A stretch of 5,224 bases of DNA from an uncultured Atopobiaceae bacterium (lineage in GTDB: Bacteria; Actinomycetota; Coriobacteriia; Coriobacteriales; Atopobiaceae). Positions 1 through 4,656 of the stretch are shown here, one piece after another; the stretch's first letter is position 1; each line of letters starts with the position of its first letter. The stretch lies in the NCBI GenBank assembly GCA_947303905.1, contig CAMYZR010000137.1, positions 1-5,224 on the forward strand. The letters run 5' to 3'. A model generated the notes under the pieces. It saw only the letters and a list, made by a program, of their open reading frames with translations. It made no database searches and was not told the origin of the DNA. The position numbers and the translations under genes were made by a program.

Positions 1-83
1 GCGGCTCCCTCGCCGGCTGGTTCCCCGATGACGTCGATCCCAAGCTCATCTGGAAGAACATGCTCTTGGGCATGACGCATTAA
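1..83 (+). CDS. C-terminal fragment of an unrecognised protein (5' end outside the window)
   Basis: The frame whose codons start at position 3 is open from the window edge to a TAA at 81-83. It gives 26 residues that end in WKNMLLGMTH. The reading is supported by the strong G/C third-position bias shared with the confirmed genes, and by a good plus-strand hairpin terminator 23 bases after the stop. The tail is too short to assign a family. The pattern PKLIWKN near the C-terminus faintly recalls the end of some amidohydrolase-type TIM-barrel enzymes, but I do not treat that as an identification. The gene is convergent with the acetyltransferase gene. Confidence 0.6.
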   Translation, partial: GSLAGWFPDDVDPKLIWKNMLLGMTH

Positions 84-106
84 GTCCTATCTGAGCGCAA
101 GGTGCC

Positions 107-145
107 AGCGGGCCACGAGCGATGTCGCTCGTGGCCCGCTTTCTT
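107..145 (+). terminator. Rho-independent terminator of the upstream plus-strand gene
   Basis: A perfect inverted repeat has arms 107-121 and 126-140, a GC-rich 15-bp stem with a 4-base loop, and is followed on the plus strand by TTTCTT (140-145). On the minus strand the hairpin is followed by GGCACC, which is not U-rich, so it mainly serves the plus-strand gene ending at 83. The T tract overlaps the TAA stop codon (144-146) of the convergent acetyltransferase gene. The hairpin may still give the acetyltransferase mRNA a protective 3' end. Confidence 0.85.
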
Positions 146-689
146 AGCAGAACCACTTGTCCGCGATGGTGGGCTGTTCGTAGCCCCAATCCTCCTCGAC
201 CCCGCGTGCGGTGCGGATGAAGTCGCTCTTCTCGAGCACGCGAGCAGAGGCGATGTTCTCGATCATCGTGGAGGCGGTGATGATCTGCGTGTCGGTCTGC
301 GTGTACAGGTAGTCCACCATAAGCCTCACGGTCTCGGTCGCCACGCCGCGGCCCCAGCTCCACTCAAGGAAGCGGTACCCCACGCTGATCTTGTGCACGT
401 CGTCACGCAGGCCGTAGAACTCGGCCAGCCCGCAGATGCGCCCGTCCCCGTGCATCTCGACGCCCAGGATAAGCGACTCCTTGGCGGGAAAGCACGAGCC
501 ATACAGGTCGCGGATCATCGCGTGCATGTCGTCGTATTGCCTCTCGAACAGGTAGGTCGGGAGGTACCGATAGACCCTGTCGCTGCGCACGAGCTCCTCG
601 AGTGCGGGAACGTCCGCGTCAGTCAGCTGTCGCAGCACCACACGCTGGCCCTCGATGCGCGGAATGTCGTCAAACAGCTTCTTTGCCAC
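144..689 (-). CDS. GNAT family N-acetyltransferase (RimJ/RimL type)
   Basis: This 181-residue protein is of normal length for RimJ/RimL-like GNAT enzymes, which transfer an acetyl group from acetyl-CoA to a protein N-terminus or a small amine. The N-terminal part (residues 14-32) has the usual strand plus 'LTDADVPAL' helix. The acetyl-CoA pyrophosphate loop, motif A, is at about 104-120 (GYRFLEWSWGRGVATET, with Gly113, Arg114, Gly115, Ala117). A late motif at 144-156 (ENIASARVLEKSDF) matches the family's N-x-x-S-x-R-V-L-E-K-x-G-F pattern, except that Asp replaces the usual Gly. The start is GTG at 687-689, chosen because AGGAGG lies 7 bases upstream. The protein has no signal peptide or membrane segment, so it should be cytoplasmic. 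It is transcribed alone, divergently from fprA. The substrate is unknown: ribosomal protein acetylation, antibiotic modification and small-molecule acetylation are all possible. Confidence 0.9.
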   Translation of the reverse strand: MAKKLFDDIPRIEGQRVVLRQLTDADVPALEELVRSDRVYRYLPTYLFERQYDDMHAMIRDLYGSCFPAKESLILGVEMHGDGRICGLAEFYGLRDDVHKISVGYRFLEWSWGRGVATETVRLMVDYLYTQTDTQIITASTMIENIASARVLEKSDFIRTARGVEEDWGYEQPTIADKWFC

Positions 690-825
690 GGTGAGTCCTC
701 CTATGGCGGCGTTGGCCAGGACCGCCTTGATGCTTATGGCCTTATCCTATGGTACTACCCAGCCTAGAGGGTAAAGCGGTATGCTTCTGTCTACCAGACA
801 TCCCTGTGAGAAAGTTGGATCAAAG
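690..825. promoter_or_regulatory. Divergent intergenic region between the acetyltransferase gene and fprA
   Basis: These 136 bases must hold promoters for two divergent genes. No box pair is convincing on either strand. For fprA the best weak candidates are TTGATG (728-733) with TATGGT (748-753, spacing only 14), or TTGGCC (711-716) with TATGGC. The stretch is more A/T-rich than the flanking genes. It contains CCTATGG twice (700-706 and 746-752) with a related TTATGG between them, and a small perfect inverted repeat TGTCT-ACC-AGACA at 788-800. Any of these could be a regulator site, but they are short enough to be chance. An alternative fprA start codon at 781 lies inside this region. Confidence 0.4.
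697..702 (-). promoter_or_regulatory. Ribosome binding site deciding the GTG start of the acetyltransferase
   Basis: On the minus strand the hexamer AGGAGG lies 7 bases before the GTG codon at 687-689. It is a near-perfect Shine-Dalgarno sequence at ideal spacing. This supports GTG as the true start, although it is not ATG. Confidence 0.8.
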
Positions 826-1986
826 ATGCAGATTGCCGACGGTATCACTTACATTGGCGTGAACGACCACCAGCTCGACCTCTTCGAGGGTCAGTACATC
901 GTGCCCAACGGAATGGCCTACAACTCCTACCTCATCGCAAGCGACAAGATCGCGGTCATGGATGGCGTGGACGGGCACTTTGTCGACGAGTGGATGGGCA
1001 AGCTCGAGGCCGCCCTCGACGGCCGCACGCCCGATTACCTCATCGTGCAGCACATGGAGCCCGACCATAGCGGGTCGATCGAGGCCTTCGCAGAGCGTTA
1101 TCCCGAGGCTACGATCGTGGCCAGCATGGGCGCCTTCAACATGATGCTCAACTACTTCGGCACCAAGTTCGAGGGCCGCAACATGATCGTCAAGGAGGGC
1201 AGCACCCTCTCGCTGGGCGCCAAGGAGCTGCGCTTCATCGCCGCCCCCAACGTGCACTGGCCCGAGGTCATCTTCACCTATGACGAGACCGACAAGGTGC
1301 TCTTCTCCGCGGACGCCTTCGGCAAGTTCGGCGCGCTCGACGTGGACGAGGACTGGGACTGCGAGGCTCGCCGCTACTACTTTGGCATCGTGGGCAAGTT
1401 CGGCAAGAACGTCCAGGCGGTGCTCAAGAAGGTCGCCGCACTCGAGGTCGAGGCCATCTGCCCGCTGCACGGCCCCATCCTCTCCGAGAACCTCGAGCAC
1501 TACATCGGCCAGTACCAGACCTGGTCGAGCTATGGCGTGGAGACCGCGGGCGTCGTGATCGCCTACACCAGCGTGTACGGCCACACCAAGGAGGCCGTCG
1601 AGCTTCTCGCCAAGACGCTCGAGGAGAAGGGCTGCCCGCGCGTGGTGGTCACCGATCTCGCGCGCGACGACCAGGCCGAGGCCGTCGAGGACGCCTTCCG
1701 CCACGGGCACCTGGTGCTTGCGACGACCACCTACTGCGGCGGCGTCTTCCCGGCGATGCACGCGTTCATCCATCACCTGATCGACCACGACTTCCAGAAC
1801 CGCATCGTGGCGCTCGTCGAGAACGGCTCCTGGATGCCCACGGCCGCCAAGGGGATGCGTGCCCTGATGGAGGAGTGCAAGAACATCACGTTCACCGAGC
1901 ACAGCGTGACCATCAAGGGCTCCCTGAGCGACGACTCCCGCGCGCAGATCGACGCGCTCGCGGACGAGCTGGTGGCCCAGTTCTAG
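826..1986 (+). CDS. fprA: Flavodiiron protein (class A): O2/NO reductase with metallo-beta-lactamase and flavodoxin domains
   Basis: This cytoplasmic enzyme reduces O2 to water and/or NO to N2O at a di-iron site, with electrons delivered through FMN. It is a typical oxygen- or NO-defence enzyme of anaerobes. From the ATG at 826 it has 386 residues, normal for class A. The N-terminal metallo-beta-lactamase-like domain (about 1-235) shows all expected iron ligands: His76, Glu78 and Asp80 in HMEPDH, His144 in VHWPE, Asp163 in SADAFG and His215 in PLHGP. The C-terminal flavodoxin domain (about 242-386) has the FMN phosphate loop TSVYGHT (248-254) and later flavin-contact stretches TTYCGG (301-306) and ENGSW (332-336). 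There is no extra rubredoxin or flavin-reductase domain, so a separate electron donor is needed, and none is encoded in the window. ATG 826 fits the family N-terminus (DGITYIGVND at 5-14) but has only a weak GGA Shine-Dalgarno. An in-frame ATG at 781 would add 15 residues and has a better one (AGAGGG, 9 bases upstream). The gene appears monocistronic. Confidence 0.95.
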   Translation: MQIADGITYIGVNDHQLDLFEGQYIVPNGMAYNSYLIASDKIAVMDGVDGHFVDEWMGKLEAALDGRTPDYLIVQHMEPDHSGSIEAFAERYPEATIVASMGAFNMMLNYFGTKFEGRNMIVKEGSTLSLGAKELRFIAAPNVHWPEVIFTYDETDKVLFSADAFGKFGALDVDEDWDCEARRYYFGIVGKFGKNVQAVLKKVAALEVEAICPLHGPILSENLEHYIGQYQTWSSYGVETAGVVIAYTSVYGHTKEAVELLAKTLEEKGCPRVVVTDLARDDQAEAVEDAFRHGHLVLATTTYCGGVFPAMHAFIHHLIDHDFQNRIVALVENGSWMPTAAKGMRALMEECKNITFTEHSVTIKGSLSDDSRAQIDALADELVAQF

Positions 1987-2021
1987 GTCCGTCAGATCAC
2001 GGCGGTACCGCAAACCCGCGC

Positions 2022-2061
2022 CTATAAGAAAGGGGGACGGAGCTAGGTGCTCCGTCCCCCT
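2022..2061 (-). terminator. Rho-independent terminator of the OB-fold lipoprotein gene
   Basis: A perfect 13-bp inverted repeat has arms 2031-2043 and 2049-2061 with a 5-base loop. On the minus strand it is followed by TTTCTTAT. It lies 33 bases beyond the stop codon of the lipoprotein gene. On the plus strand the stem is followed by CGTGCG rather than a U tract, so termination of fprA here (44 bases past its stop) would be weaker. It still probably marks the shared end of the two convergent transcripts. Confidence 0.85.
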
Positions 2062-2094
2062 CGTGCGTTCGCGTGCGTATGCGCTGCAGAGAGG

Positions 2095-2889
2095 CTACTC
2101 GGCGACCTCCACGCTGATGATGTGCGGGTTGGCGCCCTCGTACCAGTAGAGGTAGCCGGTCATGTTGATGACCTGGCCAACCTCAAGGGCCTGGACGGCC
2201 TTGTAGACGTCGGTGTCCTCGCCGGTGAGGTAGGACTCGACGGTGAAGCTGTAGGTCGCGCCGTCCTTGGAGACGTTGAAGTACAGGTCGTCGCCGGCCG
2301 CGCCAGAGCCATCCCAGTTGAACAGGTAGGCGACTTCCTTGCCGTCGGGGTCGGTGGACGGCTCGACGGTCATGCCGGTGAAGGAGACGCGCTGGTTCTG
2401 ATGGTCGATGAGCTCATCGGTGCCGAGCAGGTCGGTGACGTCGACAGGCTCGGAGATGAAGGTACTGCCATCCTCGAACTCGATGGTGCCCTCGGTGATT
2501 TCCAGCTCGCCGGACCACTCGGCCTTGTAGCCAGTGACCTTGATCTTCTGGCCGGGGACCAGCTTGGCGGCGTCCTCCTCGGAGCAGGCCGCGTTGTAGA
2601 TGAAGTACGCACCGTCAGCGTCGGCGGCGTAGATGGTGATCTGGTCCTCCCACCAGGACTGAGTGTCCTGGACGAAGCACTCGACGGTGACCTCGTCGTC
2701 AATGGCGGCCGCCATGTAGTCGGCGTAGGTCATGACGCCCTCGCCCTTGGCGTCGGTGCCGTCGCCAGCAGCGGCCGCAGGAGCGTCGCCGCCACCGTTG
2801 TTGGAGCCGCTGCAGGCAGCGAGAGCGAGCATGGAGGCGCCAGCCGCCGCACCGAGGAAGGTCCTTCTCGTGAGCATGTCCTTAGTCAT
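2095..2889 (-). CDS. Secreted lipoprotein with two tandem OB-fold-like domains, function unknown
   Basis: This 264-residue protein is predicted to be anchored to the outer face of the cell membrane. The N-terminus has a twin-arginine motif (TRRTFLG, residues 7-13), a hydrophobic stretch and a lipobox LAAC with lipidated Cys26. A Ser/Asn/Gly/Ala/Asp-rich flexible tether follows to about residue 50. The rest is beta-rich and looks like two OB-fold-type units, at about 54-150 and 155-264. Each ends in a matching element: LVPGQKIKVTGY (110-121) and LEVGQVINMTGY (235-246), with 7 of 12 residues identical. The first unit has Cys71 and Cys102, a possible disulfide, and many Trp/Tyr residues that could form a ligand surface. 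The start ATG is supported by AAAGGGAG 6 bases upstream. It lies downstream of the ABC importer genes but has its own promoter and terminator, so it is probably an independent gene. I do not recognise a named family. Ligand binding or a cell-envelope role is a guess. Confidence 0.88.
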   Translation of the reverse strand: MTKDMLTRRTFLGAAAGASMLALAACSGSNNGGGDAPAAAAGDGTDAKGEGVMTYADYMAAAIDDEVTVECFVQDTQSWWEDQITIYAADADGAYFIYNAACSEEDAAKLVPGQKIKVTGYKAEWSGELEITEGTIEFEDGSTFISEPVDVTDLLGTDELIDHQNQRVSFTGMTVEPSTDPDGKEVAYLFNWDGSGAAGDDLYFNVSKDGATYSFTVESYLTGEDTDVYKAVQALEVGQVINMTGYLYWYEGANPHIISVEVAE

Positions 2890-2895
2890 ATGTCT

Positions 2896-2903
2896 CTCCC
2901 TTT
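2896..2903 (-). promoter_or_regulatory. Ribosome binding site of the OB-fold lipoprotein gene
   Basis: On the minus strand AAAGGGAG lies 6 bases before the ATG at 2887-2889, close to the consensus AAAGGAGG. It supports this start, which places the twin-arginine motif at residues 8-9, as expected for a Tat signal. Confidence 0.7.
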
Positions 2904-2931
2904 AATTGGGTTTACAAAGCAACGCGTGCCC

Positions 2932-2963
2932 ATTATATGCCACCACGTTTTGCAACTAGGCAA
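2932..2963 (-). promoter_or_regulatory. Promoter of the OB-fold lipoprotein gene
   Basis: The minus strand carries a perfect TATAAT (2932-2937) in an A/T-richer patch, in the gap between the binding-protein gene and the lipoprotein gene. Transcription would start near 2925 and give a leader of about 36 bases. The -35 element is unclear: TTGCCT (2958-2963) is 20 bases away and TTGCAA (2950-2955) only 12 bases away, neither of them ideal. The promoter may therefore depend on an activator or rely on the strong -10 box. Confidence 0.55.
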
Positions 2964-2969
2964 CATAGC

Positions 2970-3002
2970 TGCGGAAAAGGGGAGAGCGCCCCCTTCTCCG
3001 CA
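2970..3002 (-). terminator. Hairpin at the end of the ABC importer operon, probable terminator
   Basis: Arms 2970-2982 and 2990-3002 form a 13-bp stem with a 7-base loop. One position (2976 with 2996) is an A-C mismatch in a plus-strand transcript but a U-G wobble in a minus-strand transcript, so the structure fits the minus strand. It starts 11 bases after the stop codon of the solute-binding protein gene. The sequence after it (GCTATGTTGCC) has no clean U tract, so termination may be incomplete and some transcripts may run on into the lipoprotein gene. Confidence 0.55.
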
Positions 3003-3012
3003 GCGTGTGGCA

Positions 3013-4638
3013 CTAGGAGTCGCGCTCTTGGAGCTTGTCGTGGATGGCCACGGCAATGATGCCGATCCACGCCACGATCAGAGCGCCGATCAGAATCTTG
3101 GACGCACGCGGCAGCGGGCCGAGCGACTCGGTGTCGCCGCCCACGCCACCGCCGAGCTGGTCGAGGTGGTAGAGGGCGAGCACGTCGTCAAAGAGCCCGT
3201 CGAGATACTTGTCGTCGATGGTCTGCTTGCGCTTGACCGCCTTGGTCGAGTTCTCGATGAGCTGGCCCGCGGCGTCGCGCAGCGAGGCGGAGCCGTTGAA
3301 GACCGGCGTCACGAAGGTGTTCTCGGCGTTCTCGAGCAGGATCTTGGTGGCATCGATCTTGACGCTGTAGTGCGCCTCGTTGTCCTCACCGGAGCGCGCG
3401 AGGTAGTCCTGGTACTCGGGCGACTCCTGGGCCAGCGTGGTGACGGGCGCATAGCCCTCGGTCTCGGCGTAGGCGATCTGCACGTCGTTGGTCAGCAGGT
3501 ACTGGGCAAACAGCCACGAGGCCAGCACCTCCTGCGAGTCGGCCTTGTTGAAGATGCAGATCGACGGGCCCTGGCTGATCATCTGGGGGTTGTCGACGTC
3601 ATACTGCGGAACCATGCGCACGGCGGTCTCAAACTTCACGAGCTTGTCGGGCGAGATGTCCACGAGCGGGGCGTCCGAGCCCATCCAGGTGGAGCCGGCC
3701 GACGAGTCGATGGCAAAGACGCACTGGCCGGCGTTGAGGAAGTTGGCCGGGTATCCGCTGATCTTGAAGGTGGAGAACGCGCCGGACTTGGCGTGCTCGC
3801 CGACGCCCTTCAGAATCTCGCGTGTGTCATCGTTGAAGATCTCGATGTCGCCCTCTGCGGTGGAGTAGCCCGCGCCGCGCTGCTTGAGCATCTGGATCAT
3901 CATGTTGTCGGTGGACTTGTCGATGAAGGGGATGAGCACCTTCTGGCCATTGACCTTGTAGGTGCCATCGGCGTTCTTTGCGGTGGCCGCCTCGGAGACC
4001 TCCCAGACGAAGTCCCAGGTGAGCACGTCGGGCAGCTTGAAGCCGAGCTTCTCCACGTAGGTCTTGTTGACGTAGCAGGCCTCGGTGGAGCGCATGTAGG
4101 GGATGGCGTAGTGCTCGTCGCCCAGAATGCACTCGGAGAGGAACTCCGGGACGATCTGGTCGGTCGTCGGCCCCTCGAACTTCACCTCGGAGCCGCCCAG
4201 GCCGTACTTCCCGTCGGCAAAGAGCCCGTCCAGCGGCACCACGGTGTTGACGCCAGTCATGTAGGTGGCGATGTGGTCCGGGTAGGTGATGCAGACGTTG
4301 GGCGTGGTGTTGGTGGAGATGTTGGTGATGACGTCGTTGTAGATCTTGCCGTAGTCGGTGTACAGGCGCATCTTGACCTTGACGTTGGGATAGAGCTTCT
4401 CGAAGTCCTTGATGGCCTTCTCGTAGATCTTGGTCTGGGTCTTGTTGGTGTCGTTCTTGGCCCAGAACGTGATCTCGTAGGTGCGGCTCTCGTCCCACTG
4501 CTCGGGCACCTCGAAGGCGTCCATGCCCTGCGAGCCGTGGCAGCCCACAAGTATGACGGTGCACAGCAGTGCCACCAGGAGCGCGGGAAGGGCGCGCATG
4601 GCGCGCGCGGGGGTGTTGTGCAGCTTCTTCATGCTCAT
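3013..4638 (-). CDS. ABC importer solute-binding lipoprotein (family 1, CUT1 sugar type) with a C-terminal membrane helix
   Basis: This 541-residue protein should capture a substrate outside the cell and pass it to the permease encoded just upstream. The N-terminus has positive charges (KK at 4-5), a hydrophobic core (17-31) and a lipobox LVGC with Cys33. The binding domain runs from about 53 to 490. Family-1 signs include YEITFWAKND (54-63), the helix IKDFEKLYPNVKVK (76-89), IPYMRSTEACYVNK (179-192) and the late NKADSQEVLASWLFAQYL (364-381). The central IPYMRST and DSSAGSTWM (311-319) segments recall UgpB-like proteins, but I cannot assign the ligand. A Gly-rich linker (495-503) leads to a hydrophobic helix (515-532) and a short charged tail HDKLQERDS, which is unusual because these proteins normally lack a C-terminal membrane segment. 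Five cysteines besides the lipobox lie in the binding domain. The ATG at 4638 overlaps the permease stop as TAATG. An ATG at 4632 (MKKLHN) is an equally plausible start, with AAGGG 9 bases upstream. Confidence 0.92.
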   Translation of the reverse strand: MSMKKLHNTPARAMRALPALLVALLCTVILVGCHGSQGMDAFEVPEQWDESRTYEITFWAKNDTNKTQTKIYEKAIKDFEKLYPNVKVKMRLYTDYGKIYNDVITNISTNTTPNVCITYPDHIATYMTGVNTVVPLDGLFADGKYGLGGSEVKFEGPTTDQIVPEFLSECILGDEHYAIPYMRSTEACYVNKTYVEKLGFKLPDVLTWDFVWEVSEAATAKNADGTYKVNGQKVLIPFIDKSTDNMMIQMLKQRGAGYSTAEGDIEIFNDDTREILKGVGEHAKSGAFSTFKISGYPANFLNAGQCVFAIDSSAGSTWMGSDAPLVDISPDKLVKFETAVRMVPQYDVDNPQMISQGPSICIFNKADSQEVLASWLFAQYLLTNDVQIAYAETEGYAPVTTLAQESPEYQDYLARSGEDNEAHYSVKIDATKILLENAENTFVTPVFNGSASLRDAAGQLIENSTKAVKRKQTIDDKYLDGLFDDVLALYHLDQLGGGVGGDTESLGPLPRASKILIGALIVAWIGIIAVAIHDKLQERDS

Positions 4639-4656
4639 TAGCCCTTCGTACCTCCT
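4636..4656 (-). promoter_or_regulatory. Translational coupling junction between permease and binding protein
   Basis: The permease stop TAA (4638-4640) and the binding-protein ATG (4636-4638) share one base as TAATG. AGGAGG (4651-4656) lies 12 bases before this ATG, slightly far. AAGGG (4642-4646) lies 3 bases before it and 9 bases before the second ATG at 4630-4632. The layout suggests that ribosomes ending the permease reinitiate on the binding-protein gene, and it leaves the exact start open between 4638 and 4632. Confidence 0.6.

Noticed and set aside
728..741. A possible FNR-type site (TTGAT followed by four bases) upstream of fprA
   Set aside because: Only the left half matches. The right half (ATGGC versus ATCAA) is too poor to call.
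700..752. CCTATGG repeated at 700-706 and 746-752
   Set aside because: Two 7-base copies, one overlapping the acetyltransferase ribosome site, are too short to claim a repeat or operator. They are mentioned only in the intergenic entry.
102..767. A plus-strand open frame of 221 codons over the acetyltransferase gene
   Set aside because: It starts inside the terminator hairpin and is antisense to a gene with a clear GNAT motif and a good ribosome site.
820..2013. A 397-codon minus-strand open frame opposite fprA
   Set aside because: It is antisense to a gene with all catalytic residues intact, and its product is rich in Leu, Val, His, Asp and Glu with no recognisable motif. It is a shadow of GC-rich codon use.
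2047..4641. A very long plus-strand open frame (864 codons) antisense to the lipoprotein and binding-protein genes, running through the gap between them
   Set aside because: Its translation is low-complexity (Val, Leu, Gly, Asp, His, Arg), with no domain or signal, and arises from the strong GC bias of the opposite-strand genes. Those genes have clear families, signals and ribosome sites.
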